This document shows positions 50,518 to 58,571 of a stretch of 64,000 bases of DNA, piece by piece. The number at the start of each line of letters is the position of its first letter. The first letter of the stretch is position 1. The stretch comes from DATKUC01 sp964553615 (GTDB lineage Bacteria > Spirochaetota > Spirochaetia > DSM-27196 > DATKUC01): the NCBI GenBank assembly GCA_964553615.1, contig CAZKMA010000021.1, positions 1 through 64,000 of the forward strand, in the 5' to 3' direction. Made by a program: the position numbers and the translations under genes. Under the pieces are notes generated by a model that worked only from the letters and a program-made list of their open reading frames with translations, did not search any database and was not told where the DNA came from.

Positions 50518-51426
50518 TTATGAGAGTATTAGTGTAACAGGGAATTCCAGAATACAACAGGCTCCATTTTCATTTCGCAGCGTTAGTGACCCGTGAAAAT
50601 GGGAGGCAATATCCCGTAAACACGAGAGGGAGTTCCCGACCTCTGCGGTGTCGCGCACGAACGTATCCGGAAATCCTGGCCCGCGATCGCAAAATCGGAT
50701 TGTAAGCCCGTCTTCTTCGGCTGTGAGCTCGAGCGAGAACCATGGTGGAGCGTCTTTCTGTCTGCCGTACGCGAGCATATTCGAGGTCATTTTCGCAACA
50801 GCAAGTCCCAACTGAATGGCGGTTTCCGGTTCAACCGTGCAGCGATCAAACTCCGTCTCCCATTCGCCCTCTATTCCGGGTGGAAACAGATCCGGGATGA
50901 TCGTCTGGAAGTACGCGCCAAGCTCGGTTCGCGACGGAACCTGCTGGCCGTATGCACTCTCGTACAGGAGTGGGAGTATTGCGCTCGAAGAGGTGCTATC
51001 TGATCTGTCCAGCAGGGAAATCGTCTGGCGTACAGTGGCGCCGATCCTGCTGCGCAGGTAGTCCCGCTCTCCGGAAGTCTTCAAGAGTACCGATTTCAGA
51101 TCCGCCCTCTCCTGAAGAGTACGCACCAGTGTTCCAACGAGTATCCCGATGATCATGATGGCAACAAGGGGAACCATATAGTGCAGAAGGAGACTGCCGA
51201 GGGCTACACGGTCCGTCCGGGAGGCAATTACCAGGGTAACCGGCACGTTGATGACGGAAAGGAAACCGCCGGCCCAGATTCGTGAGGTCGCCGCCAGGGA
51301 AACCGGAATCAACGCCAGGAATGCCGCCGGTATTGGCCAGGATGCAATGAGCGGGAAGAGCATGACGAATGCGATGTAGAGGATCAGTGCAACTGCAAAG
51401 CGCCAGTAGGCGCGTGACCAGTTCAT
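50518..51426 (-). CDS. Membrane GHKL-ATPase sensor protein lacking a recognisable phospho-acceptor His
   Basis: A 302-residue protein with four to five N-terminal membrane helices (about 8-105), a short coiled coil and a HisKA_2/HWE-like ATPase domain (about 195-300) with an N-box (GLAVAKMTSNMLAYG) and G1 box (FCDRGPGFPD). The position where the phospho-acceptor His is expected reads RIGATVRQTISLLDR and has no His. It could be a partner or modulator of the complete kinase encoded one base upstream. The phnD gene follows 46 bases on, so a link to phosphonate or phosphate sensing is possible. Confidence 0.75.
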   Translation of the reverse strand: MNWSRAYWRFAVALILYIAFVMLFPLIASWPIPAAFLALIPVSLAATSRIWAGGFLSVINVPVTLVIASRTDRVALGSLLLHYMVPLVAIMIIGILVGTLVRTLQERADLKSVLLKTSGERDYLRSRIGATVRQTISLLDRSDSTSSSAILPLLYESAYGQQVPSRTELGAYFQTIIPDLFPPGIEGEWETEFDRCTVEPETAIQLGLAVAKMTSNMLAYGRQKDAPPWFSLELTAEEDGLTIRFCDRGPGFPDTFVRDTAEVGNSLSCLRDIASHFHGSLTLRNENGACCILEFPVTLILS

Positions 51427-51427
51427 G

Positions 51428-52690
51428 CTATAGAGTCACCCGAATCCAGGTACCGAGTCCCGGCCGTGTACGTATTTCCAGCATTCCGCCGAGTTCCTTC
51501 ACGTTGCGGCCCACCCGCATAAGCTCCGTGCTCGGCCCATCCAGAGGGGCTGGGCCGTTCAGCCGGGCGTCGATGCATTCAATGCAGTTTTCTGATTCAC
51601 AATCAAAGCAGTATTCGAGGCCGGGCCCCGTATCCTGCACGGTTATTGACGCGCGTTCTCCTGCACGCTCAATCTCCGCGCGAATGACCGGGAGTTCACC
51701 TCGGGGAGGTAATTCGGCGACTGACGTACAGGAAGTACGAAGAACATCTTCTACAACGCTGAGGATCTTTGCGCGGGACCCCAGATAGGTCGGCTCGGCC
51801 GTTGGTTTGAACTGGAACACAATCTGTTTCCCGAACTTCGGGTCCACGCGGAAGATATAGATGGCGGACTCTGTGAGCATATTGAGATCGAGGATCTCCT
51901 GTTCGGTGTGGGAGGGTGCGGTAGTTACGTAACGAACCAGGTCGATGCGTCTGCTGATCCGTGCGACGACGTCTTCCAGGCGATCCAGCTTGTTCATATC
52001 CGGTGCATCATTCGAGTCTCGCAGTGCCTTCAATTCCCTTGTTGCCGCACTCGCCAGGTTCAAATCATTCTTCAGGTCGTGGGCAAGACCGGCGGTGTTC
52101 TTGCCGAACTCGACAAACGGCATATCTACCGCCATCTGATTTCTCAGTGCATCGCGCTCAGCGGTTGCATTTCGAAGGTCCTCCTCAAAGACGAGCCAGA
52201 GAAACATGACCACCACGGCGACCAGAATCACACCCGAAAGAAAGTTGCTGAACTCATTGTGATGAATGAGATTTCCCGCGACAAGCGCGCCGAGAGTGAG
52301 CGCTCCTATCACGCCGATCTTGATCCAGCGTCCGCGGTCGAGGAGACCGTATTTCAAGAGCAGGAAAGTGCCGATGGCGATGATTGTCTCACCTCCGGCC
52401 GCCACATCTCTCAGACTCATGATGTAAATGAGCCCTTCAACGATCAGCACTGAGACCTGAATGTACTTGCCGGCATTTTTCTCCGGAGCCAGGAACAGGA
52501 CGATGGCGAGAACGGTCGGAATGCCAACCCCGATGATTGTCGGGGAGAGCAGGATTTCCAGAATTGTTTTGTGGTTGTACAGGAGGTACCCGAACGCATC
52601 GACGGCCATGGCGCCACCGAAGAAGAATATGAGCAGCACATTGATCTTCTGGTACTTCGTCAGACCGCCACGGGTTCGTGATCTCTCCAT
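51428..52690 (-). CDS. Membrane sensor histidine kinase with Cys cluster in the ATP lid
   Basis: 420 residues from the ATG at 52690; a TTG one codon earlier is also in frame. N-terminal membrane domain with about six helices (18-165), then an H-box GLAHDLKNDLNLASAATRE, N-box region and the G1 box VQDTGPGL (about 351-358). Directly after G1, in the ATP lid, are four Cys residues (about 361, 364, 369, 372; CFDCESENCIEC, spacing CX2CX4CX2C) which could bind zinc or iron-sulfur. The G2 box is GLGTWI. A promoter with TATAAT 8 bases from the ATG predicts an almost leaderless mRNA. Confidence 0.88.
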   Translation of the reverse strand: MERSRTRGGLTKYQKINVLLIFFFGGAMAVDAFGYLLYNHKTILEILLSPTIIGVGIPTVLAIVLFLAPEKNAGKYIQVSVLIVEGLIYIMSLRDVAAGGETIIAIGTFLLLKYGLLDRGRWIKIGVIGALTLGALVAGNLIHHNEFSNFLSGVILVAVVVMFLWLVFEEDLRNATAERDALRNQMAVDMPFVEFGKNTAGLAHDLKNDLNLASAATRELKALRDSNDAPDMNKLDRLEDVVARISRRIDLVRYVTTAPSHTEQEILDLNMLTESAIYIFRVDPKFGKQIVFQFKPTAEPTYLGSRAKILSVVEDVLRTSCTSVAELPPRGELPVIRAEIERAGERASITVQDTGPGLEYCFDCESENCIECIDARLNGPAPLDGPSTELMRVGRNVKELGGMLEIRTRPGLGTWIRVTL

Positions 52691-52698
52691 CAATGCTC

Positions 52699-52726
52699 AT
52701 TATATGGGCGCAATTTTGAATGTAAA
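52699..52726 (-). promoter_or_regulatory. Promoter of the kinase-phn operon
   Basis: On the minus strand TTTACA (52726-52721), spacer 16, perfect TATAAT (52704-52699), 8 bases before the kinase ATG. No Shine-Dalgarno is present. Confidence 0.65.
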
Positions 52727-52754
52727 GAGGAGATCAACCGTTCCACGAAGGACG

Positions 52755-54446
52755 CTAGAGCAGATTCCGTTCGCGGAGTCTCTTCGCAATTTGATCGAAG
52801 CTGATCCCGTACTGCTCGGCGATGTCCCTGGCGAAACTCTTGCCTTCCGGGGGACCGCTGCGGATGTGGTAGGTGCGAACGGCGGACGCCGATCCGGCGT
52901 CCTCCCGGATTCCGGCAACGAGACTTCCCAGGCGGCTTTTCCCCTGAAACTCCCGGTTCAGAGACTCGATCCGTTCAGCCAGCCCGTGAAGGTGGGTGGC
53001 AAAGATCCCGCGTGTACCGAGCACGCACAGGGCCCGAACGATATCCTCGGCAAGGTATTCGCCCTCTCCCGGGCTCGTGCTGGTCAGAGATTCGTTCAAC
53101 AGAATGACCGAACGACTGGTAATCTCTTCAAACATGCGTGCAAACCGTTCTGCCTCTTCGCCGAGCCTGCCGGTATTCAGCAGCCCGCGTTCTTCCGCAG
53201 GGAAATGAGTCACAATCCAGTCGGCCGGGCTCAATGCAGCCGAACGTGCAGGAACGAAGATGCCGCACTGGGCAAGTACCTGGAGTAAGCCGATTCCTTG
53301 AGTGAAGGTTGTCTTTCCGCCCTGGTTGGGCCCGGTGAGAATCTGGATTCTGCTCTCATCGTTGAAATATGCGCTATTCAGCACCAGGTCTTCTGAAATG
53401 TCGGGCGGGGCCTGCCCATGCGCATCGTGGGGCACAAGACGGAGAGCCAGGACGATATTGTAAAAGTCCGCAGCTTCCAGATGGCGGTCGTCGATGGGCC
53501 GGATCGCCGGCTTGCACACCGGGAGCCCCGCCTTCTCGATTGTCTGGAGCAGGGTCAATGCTCCGAGGTAGAATGCCGCTTCATGCTGGAGCGTTTTCAG
53601 GACTGCAGTGTTCGTCGTGATGTAGCGGTTGAGAACCCGGACCATGGGCCGGACGGTGGAACCAAGAAGCTGCTCCAGATCCTGAAACAACGGCGCAAGA
53701 GGGACCTTGAGCCGCGGATCGTGTGCGTATTCGTCTGGAACCGGGGATGAATGCAGTGGAGTGGAAGTCTTGAATGCGTCGTCATCCGGCCGTCCGAAGA
53801 GTCGGGGAAGCAGAGACTTCTCCTGGTACTCCTGTTCGTTGATGGAGATCAGCGTCGCATCCACCGGACGAAGACGTTCGTCCAGATTAATGCCGATCGT
53901 GACGCTTCGCTTGCGGCGCAATCCCTCCCGCAGGGTCGGAAGCTCCCGACGAAGGCTCACGAACTGGTCCGTGCGCGTCGTTTTCTCCAGATGGTCACGC
54001 AGGAGAAGCAGACCCTGCGAACGGACCTCCGAATCAACGTGATGAAATGCCTCGTGGAGAGTATCCAGACACTCCACGTACAGTTCGAGCTCGCCGAGTC
54101 GCCAGATAGCCTCCTGAAGGGGAGAGCGGGAATCCCGCCGCGTATCCGCGAAAAGCGCAATCTCGCTGATTTTCGGAATAATCTGATGGAACGCGGTCGC
54201 TATTGCGGGAGATCGGTACAGGTCCTCGAATATGTCCTGGCGGTATCGAATTACGGCTTCTTCTGTCGGTGGCGAGGAGAGGATCTCGAGTACGTGCTGG
54301 TAGTTTATCCCCTCCCGGCTCATTCTCCGGGCAATCTCATCGAGCCCGAGGTCTTTTACGGTCTCATCGGCCAATTGCCGGGAATTGACGCGAGCCTCCG
54401 CCTGTTGTGGAAAGAGGAGACTTGTTCGAAACGCATCTTGTCGCAC
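52755..54446 (-). CDS. MutS-family ATPase without mismatch-binding domains
   Basis: 563 residues. It contains the MutS lever/core helices (about 90-320) and the C-terminal ABC-type ATPase, but no N-terminal mismatch-recognition domain, so it is a MutS-like protein of unknown role and not a repair MutS. Walker A is ILTGPNQGGKTTFTQGIG; the usual GPNMGGKS is changed at two places. Signature LLNTGRLGEEAERF and Walker B VILLNESLTSTSPGEG (Asn for Asp before Glu) are also atypical but retain the catalytic Glu. The GTG start at 54446 matches the family N-terminus; no Shine-Dalgarno is present and a hairpin lies just upstream. Confidence 0.85.
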   Translation of the reverse strand: MRQDAFRTSLLFPQQAEARVNSRQLADETVKDLGLDEIARRMSREGINYQHVLEILSSPPTEEAVIRYRQDIFEDLYRSPAIATAFHQIIPKISEIALFADTRRDSRSPLQEAIWRLGELELYVECLDTLHEAFHHVDSEVRSQGLLLLRDHLEKTTRTDQFVSLRRELPTLREGLRRKRSVTIGINLDERLRPVDATLISINEQEYQEKSLLPRLFGRPDDDAFKTSTPLHSSPVPDEYAHDPRLKVPLAPLFQDLEQLLGSTVRPMVRVLNRYITTNTAVLKTLQHEAAFYLGALTLLQTIEKAGLPVCKPAIRPIDDRHLEAADFYNIVLALRLVPHDAHGQAPPDISEDLVLNSAYFNDESRIQILTGPNQGGKTTFTQGIGLLQVLAQCGIFVPARSAALSPADWIVTHFPAEERGLLNTGRLGEEAERFARMFEEITSRSVILLNESLTSTSPGEGEYLAEDIVRALCVLGTRGIFATHLHGLAERIESLNREFQGKSRLGSLVAGIREDAGSASAVRTYHIRSGPPEGKSFARDIAEQYGISFDQIAKRLRERNLL

Positions 54447-54456
54447 ACTATAAACT

Positions 54457-54491
54457 ACAGCAGCACCGTGCTGCTGTCAAAAGACAGCAGC
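54457..54491 (-). promoter_or_regulatory. Mutually exclusive hairpins upstream of the MutS-like gene
   Basis: Three copies of the same arm allow two alternative stems in the minus-strand transcript: 54491-54483 with 54478-54470 (9 bp, TTTT loop), or 54477-54468 with 54466-54457 (10-base arms). They share the middle arm and so exclude each other. They end 10 bases before the GTG start. No U-tract follows. Confidence 0.5.
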
Positions 54492-54541
54492 GGAAAACAA
54501 CTGCGTCGAGGTATAGGCGTGAGCAGGCGTGCAAACCGCGG

Positions 54542-54796
54542 TCAGGCGGTTCTGGAATTCGTCCGGTTCTTAACTGCGAGGTCGTTCTGGACCTCAATAT
54601 CGGGCCCGGCCGCTCCCCGAGAGGTTCGCGACACATGCTCCTTTTCTTCTTCCGTGTTCACGGATCCGAAGATGTGGAGGACCGATTTCTTGCGAAAGAG
54701 CGAGCCAACTTTCCGTTCTTCGATGTTGACATTTGTTGAGTGAATCAGGGGATCGTTGGCCAGCTCATCCAGTATGCGTCTGATGAGCTCGTTCAT
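54542..54796 (-). CDS. Small BON-like protein
   Basis: 84 residues from the ATG at 54796, supported by GGGGGAA 6 bases upstream. The core LIRRILDELANDPLIHSTN, then VLHIFGSVNTEEEKEHVSR, resembles a BON domain (a small phospholipid- or ligand-binding fold), without a signal peptide. The gene is upstream of the MutS-like gene on the same strand, separated by the alternative hairpins. A TATAAT lies upstream on the minus strand, but I see no matching -35. The family call is tentative. Confidence 0.6.
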   Translation of the reverse strand: MNELIRRILDELANDPLIHSTNVNIEERKVGSLFRKKSVLHIFGSVNTEEEKEHVSRTSRGAAGPDIEVQNDLAVKNRTNSRTA

Positions 54797-54882
54797 AGTA
54801 TTCCCCCTGAGATTATTATAAACCTCAATGGCGGAATGCGCACGAAAAAACACGTTCCGCGGTTCCAGGCATCTGCTCCGTG

Positions 54883-54911
54883 TTGACAGCGAAACAGCTT
54901 CCGAAGATAAT
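54883..54911 (+). promoter_or_regulatory. tRNA-Val promoter
   Basis: Consensus TTGACA (54883-54888), spacer 17, GATAAT (54906-54911), about 40 bases before the mature tRNA. Confidence 0.7.
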
Positions 54912-54950
54912 ATCCTCGTATGACCGTCCGAACCGGGGAGCGGTTTTCGT

Positions 54951-55022
54951 GGGCGATTAACTCAGTGGGAGAGTGCTTCCTTCACACGGAAGAAGTCAGC
55001 AGTTCAAATCTGCTATCGCCCA
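54951..55022 (+). tRNA. tRNA-Val (anticodon CAC)
   Basis: A 72-base cloverleaf. Acceptor GGGCGAT (54951-54957) pairs with ATCGCCC (55015-55021), and the discriminator is A. D-arm CTCAGTGGGAGAG, anticodon stem CTTCC/GGAAG with loop TTCACAC (anticodon CAC, reading GUG), and T-arm AGCAG-TTCAAAT-CTGCT are regular. The 3' CCA is not encoded (sequence continues ACG). It reads one of four Val codons; the others must be read by tRNAs elsewhere. Confidence 0.95.
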
Positions 55023-55126
55023 CGAAGGCCGTAGCCTCCCCGGCCCAGTCTGCAAATCCCTCAATGATTCATGGCCACACCTGCTGCCCACCGACGTGAT
55101 ACAATGTTCGTACGGGAGACAAGCCA

Positions 55127-55948
55127 TTGGCAGATCAGGCATTGCGCGGCAAAGCAGTAGTTGTGACCGGTTCGAGCCGCGGCATTGGACGCGAGACGGC
55201 ACTTCGTTTGGGACTGCTCGGTGCCGGTGTCGTCATAAACGGCCGTGATACGGCTGTGCTCGAAAGGTCACGGGATTATCTTCTCCAACACGGCGTAGAT
55301 GTGAATGTCTGCCAGGGCGATGTGACCAATCCTGAGGACTGTCGACGGCTGGTAGAGACGTGCGTAACCCGCTATGGAAGACTCGATGTATTGGTAAACA
55401 ACGCGGGAGTATCCATGCGAGGCACGTTTTCCGACCTCGTTCCTGAGGTGGTCGATCGCGTGTTGACCACAAACATTGCCGGAGCAGTGCTTCCATCCGT
55501 TGCTGCAATGTCCGAGCTCCGCAGGTCCGGCGGCTCGATCGTCTTCATCTCAAGTCTCGCGGCACTGCGCGGTTTCCCCGGAGTCTCTATCTACTCGGCG
55601 GCAAAGATGTCACTGACCGCAATTGCCCAATCCCTCGAAGCTGAGTTGTATGGTTCGGGCGTCCATGTCGGGATCGTCTATCTCGGTTTCACCGAGAATG
55701 ATCCCGAAAAGCGTTCCCTCTCCTCCGACGGATCGGAGATTTCCGTTCGGAGGAGGGCGCACATGACACAGGCTCAGGCTGCCGAACGTATTGTCAGCCT
55801 GGTGCTCCGGAGGAAACGGACTAGTGTCCTGACCATCGAGGGCCGACTTCTGGGTTTGCTTCAGAGGATGTTCCCGCGGCTCGTTCAGTTTGTCATGAAC
55901 CGGTCCGGGGGGAAGATTCACCTGGAGGCAAACCATGACCGACCTTGA
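55127..55948 (+). CDS. Short-chain dehydrogenase/reductase
   Basis: Classical SDR, 273 residues, NAD(P)-dependent oxidoreductase. TGSSRGIG (about 14-21) binds the cofactor, LVNNAGVSM and the catalytic Ser-Tyr-Lys set (ISSLAALRG and YSAAK) are present. The C-terminal 70 residues are longer than usual, with a basic LLQRMFPRLVQFVMNRSGGK helix suggesting membrane association, as in some lipid-related SDRs. TTG start at 55127 with GGGAGA upstream. Its end overlaps the glucosyltransferase gene by 14 bases, so the two are coupled. Substrate unknown. Confidence 0.88.
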   Translation: MADQALRGKAVVVTGSSRGIGRETALRLGLLGAGVVINGRDTAVLERSRDYLLQHGVDVNVCQGDVTNPEDCRRLVETCVTRYGRLDVLVNNAGVSMRGTFSDLVPEVVDRVLTTNIAGAVLPSVAAMSELRRSGGSIVFISSLAALRGFPGVSIYSAAKMSLTAIAQSLEAELYGSGVHVGIVYLGFTENDPEKRSLSSDGSEISVRRRAHMTQAQAAERIVSLVLRRKRTSVLTIEGRLLGLLQRMFPRLVQFVMNRSGGKIHLEANHDRP

Positions 55949-57467
55949 CAGTTGGATTGCAGATCGCACCTTTCATCACTCACAGTTTCAAAATGTTGGT
56001 GATCTTGTTGCCCGGAAGGAGGCTCTCGGGGTCACCATTAGCCTCTGTTTCCCCGCGTTGAACGAAGAAAAGACCATTGGCCGGGAGATTCGCGTGCTGA
56101 AGCGTGAGTTTATGGAGCGCCATCGCCTGATCGACGAGATTGGCGTTGTGGACAGTGGCAGCACCGATCGGACGCGAGAGACAAGTGAGCGCGCCGGTGC
56201 GACAGTATTCCTTGCTTCGGACTATCTCCCCGAGTTTGGACCCCGACGGGGAAAAGGCGAGAATCTCTGGAAGAGTCTCTATCTCTTTTCCGGCGATATT
56301 ATTGTGTGGGTTGATTCCGATATCCGGAATATTCATCCAAAGTTTGTTTACGGCCTGCTTGGACCTCTTCTGGAATATCCGGAGATAGGCTACGTGAAGG
56401 CGTTCTATCGTCGTCCTGTTCAGTCCGGCAGACGGATGGTTCCTGGAGGCGGCCGCGTAACCGAGCTGCTGGTTCGACCGTTTCTCAATCTTCTCTACCC
56501 CGACCTGGCGCTTCTCGCGCAGCCGCTTTCCGGCGAATATGCGGGCCGTCGGGCAATTCTCGAGCAGGTACCGTTTTTCAGCGGGTACGGCGTCGAGATC
56601 GGGCTTCTCATTGACATTGAACACCGGTTCGGGTTGCGGGCAATGGCACAGGTGGACATGGACGAGCGCGTTCACCGGAATCAAAATATTGAGAGTCTGC
56701 GCCGAATGTCCTACGTCATTCTCTCGGTGCTCATTAAGCGGTCGGAGCAGCTCGGCAAGCTTGCGCTGCTCGAAGGACTCGGGCACCAGATGAACATCGT
56801 ACAGCGCCAGGGAACGCACTATCTTCGTGCAACCGAGGAGGTGCACGGCGTCGAGCGTCCACCAATGATTACGGTGCATTCGTATCAGGAGCAGCGTGGC
56901 ATCCAGGAAGACGACACCACATTGATCGGAACCTTCATACAGTCCAATTCGACCATCGTTCCCGCAATCAGTGATCTTCTGGACACCGCCATTGTTCGAC
57001 TCACCCTGTCCGCATCCGAGCGGGACGCGGCGCTCGGCGAACTCGTCGACCTTGTTCCCGACGATGTTCTGACCGGCAGTCGTTCACGGATTCTCGCCGG
57101 GCTGCTCGAGCGGGAAGAGCGGATGACAACCGGAGTAGGGCAGGGACTCGCGATACCGCACCTGGTCAGTTCGGAGATCCGTTCGCTGACCCTGGTAATT
57201 GGCGCTTCATCCACGGGGGTGGATTTCAACTCCCTGGACCAGATCCCGGTGAAGCTCATCTTCGTCATTCTTGCACCCGAAAACATGCGTTCCCGGTATC
57301 TGCAGGTTCTCGCGGGGCTTGCCCGACTCCTGCGGGAGGAGCAGATAGTTCAACGGGCGTTGACTTCTTCAACTGCAGAAGAGCTCATTGCTCTCATGAA
57401 AAAGTATGAGGCGCTCATCCGCCTGAAACGTGAGCTCGAACCGGGATCGCCCTCCCCGGGAACATAA
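55935..57467 (+). CDS. GT81 glucosyl-3-phosphoglycerate synthase-like enzyme fused to a PTS EIIA domain
   Basis: 510 residues. The N-terminal part (about 10-320) is a GT-A glycosyltransferase of the GpgS type: FHHSQFQNVGDLVARKEALG, ISLCFPALNEEKTIG, DSGSTDRT, and the DXD-like metal site WVDSDIRN. GpgS makes glucosyl-3-phosphoglycerate, precursor of the compatible solute glucosylglycerate. The C-terminal part (about 340-490) is a fructose/mannitol-type PTS EIIA domain: GVGQGLAIPHLVSSEI with the phospho-acceptor His at about 409. A fusion of this kind is unusual. Phosphorylation may regulate the transferase; no PTS phosphotransferase genes are in the window. Confidence 0.9.
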   Translation: MTDLDSWIADRTFHHSQFQNVGDLVARKEALGVTISLCFPALNEEKTIGREIRVLKREFMERHRLIDEIGVVDSGSTDRTRETSERAGATVFLASDYLPEFGPRRGKGENLWKSLYLFSGDIIVWVDSDIRNIHPKFVYGLLGPLLEYPEIGYVKAFYRRPVQSGRRMVPGGGRVTELLVRPFLNLLYPDLALLAQPLSGEYAGRRAILEQVPFFSGYGVEIGLLIDIEHRFGLRAMAQVDMDERVHRNQNIESLRRMSYVILSVLIKRSEQLGKLALLEGLGHQMNIVQRQGTHYLRATEEVHGVERPPMITVHSYQEQRGIQEDDTTLIGTFIQSNSTIVPAISDLLDTAIVRLTLSASERDAALGELVDLVPDDVLTGSRSRILAGLLEREERMTTGVGQGLAIPHLVSSEIRSLTLVIGASSTGVDFNSLDQIPVKLIFVILAPENMRSRYLQVLAGLARLLREEQIVQRALTSSTAEELIALMKKYEALIRLKRELEPGSPSPGT

Positions 57468-57515
57468 AACTGACTTTCTGAATAGTCTATATGGTCTATA
57501 TTTATCCGATTACTC

Positions 57516-57544
57516 TTGCGAAACATGCATATTTGGGTTATGCT
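57516..57544 (+). promoter_or_regulatory. Promoter of the small orphan unit
   Basis: TTGCGA (57516-57521), spacer 17, TATGCT (57539-57544). Two near-copies of TAGTCTATAT/TGGTCTATAT (57483-57502) lie just upstream. Confidence 0.6.
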
Positions 57545-57587
57545 TTAGGTTCAACATGCAACCCGTTGGGGTTAGGGGCAATTCTTC

Positions 57588-57782
57588 ATGAACGATGCAA
57601 TCGTTTATATGGAAGGCACCGAAAAGTCCTTTCCCGGTGTTCATGATCTCGATAATTGTCGTTTCGAGTTGCTTCCCGGAGAGGGCCATGCGCCGGTGCG
57701 CCGGTTTGTCGACACCGGTTTCCACTGGTACGGCAAGACCAACATAGACGATTCTCCAATCAAGTCACTTCTCTATAACTGA
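57588..57782 (+). CDS. Small orphan protein, 64 residues
   Basis: Unknown protein with its own promoter and a strong terminator. The sequence is hydrophilic with no signal peptide and no membrane helix; it contains CRFELLPGEGHAPVRRF and GFHWYGKTNIDDSPIKSL. The codon pattern looks ordinary and the ATG has a weak GGGG 13 bases upstream. The transcript around it (57551-57839) is well delimited, so a small mRNA or a dual-function or regulatory RNA is likely even if the reading frame is not translated. An opposite-strand frame (57510-57725) also exists but lacks signals. Confidence 0.5.
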   Translation: MNDAIVYMEGTEKSFPGVHDLDNCRFELLPGEGHAPVRRFVDTGFHWYGKTNIDDSPIKSLLYN

Positions 57783-57804
57783 GTTTCCCGTTTCCAGGCC
57801 ATGC

Positions 57805-57839
57805 GGGCTGTCCGGTTTATTCCGGGCAGCCCCTTTTTT
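57805..57839 (+). terminator. Terminator of the small orphan unit
   Basis: 11-base-pair stem GGGCTGTCCGG/CCGGGCAGCCC with one G-U pair (57805-57815 with 57822-57832), a 6-base loop, then C and six T. Confidence 0.9.
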
Positions 57840-57994
57840 CGGCTTGCTGCGTGTGCGCGGCATCCGGCTCCGGGCGAAGCCGCGCCTTGCAGGGCGGTCC
57901 ATCCGTGAGCAGGAGCTCCAACAGGAATCATGGACATGTTTTCCGGAAATGCATCACAAAAATCCCGTCACGTGCGTCTTATACTGGGAAGACA

Positions 57995-58546
57995 ATGAAT
58001 GCAGACAATGACCACGACATGACACGTTCACGAATTGAGAAAACGTACCGCGAAGGCAGGAAGGGTTTCCTGCGCCGCGCGCGGCGTGCAGCCGGGTCAC
58101 TGGTAGATGCGGAGGATGTTGTTCAGGATGCGTTTCTGGCGGCACTTGCCAACATCGACGCGCTGACTCTCGTGAACAACGCAACCTCGTGGGTCTACAC
58201 CGCAATACGGAATCGAGCAATCGATTTGTGGAGACGCAGCAGGACCCGGGAGGCGTCGGGGCAAATTGACATTGCCGACGAGACGCTCTCGGAAATAGCG
58301 TTTGCCACCGGGCTTCGTCCAGACGACGCATTCATTCTGGGGGAACTCTCGGATGCGCTTGTGGATGCGATAGACGCGCTGCCTGAACCGCAGCGGGCGG
58401 TTATCCATGCACAGGTATTTGAAGGAACAACGTTTCGAGAGATTTCTGAGCAATCCGGGATTCCGATTGAGACATTGGCGGCCCGAAAGCGCGCTGCAGT
58501 GCGTGCGCTGGGTCTGGCCCTTCGTGGCTGGATCGAGGAAGACTAA
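57995..58546 (+). CDS. ECF-type RNA polymerase sigma factor (second)
   Basis: Sigma-70 family ECF factor, 183 residues. Region 2 is about 25-95 (DAEDVVQDAFLAALANIDAL and TSWVYTAIRNRAIDLWRRSR), region 4 is about 130-180 (TTFREISEQSGIPIETLAARKRAAV). The ATG at 57995 has GGGAAGA upstream. A membrane-protein gene follows within 25 bases in place of a zinc-type anti-sigma factor. The window thus has two ECF units built differently. Confidence 0.92.
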   Translation: MNADNDHDMTRSRIEKTYREGRKGFLRRARRAAGSLVDAEDVVQDAFLAALANIDALTLVNNATSWVYTAIRNRAIDLWRRSRTREASGQIDIADETLSEIAFATGLRPDDAFILGELSDALVDAIDALPEPQRAVIHAQVFEGTTFREISEQSGIPIETLAARKRAAVRALGLALRGWIEED

Positions 58547-58571
58547 GACGAGCCGCATGGAGGAGGAGACT

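Noticed and set aside
57510..57725. A 71-codon minus-strand frame over the small orphan unit
   Set aside because: It opposes a promoter, small frame and terminator that all read in the plus direction, and has no start signals.
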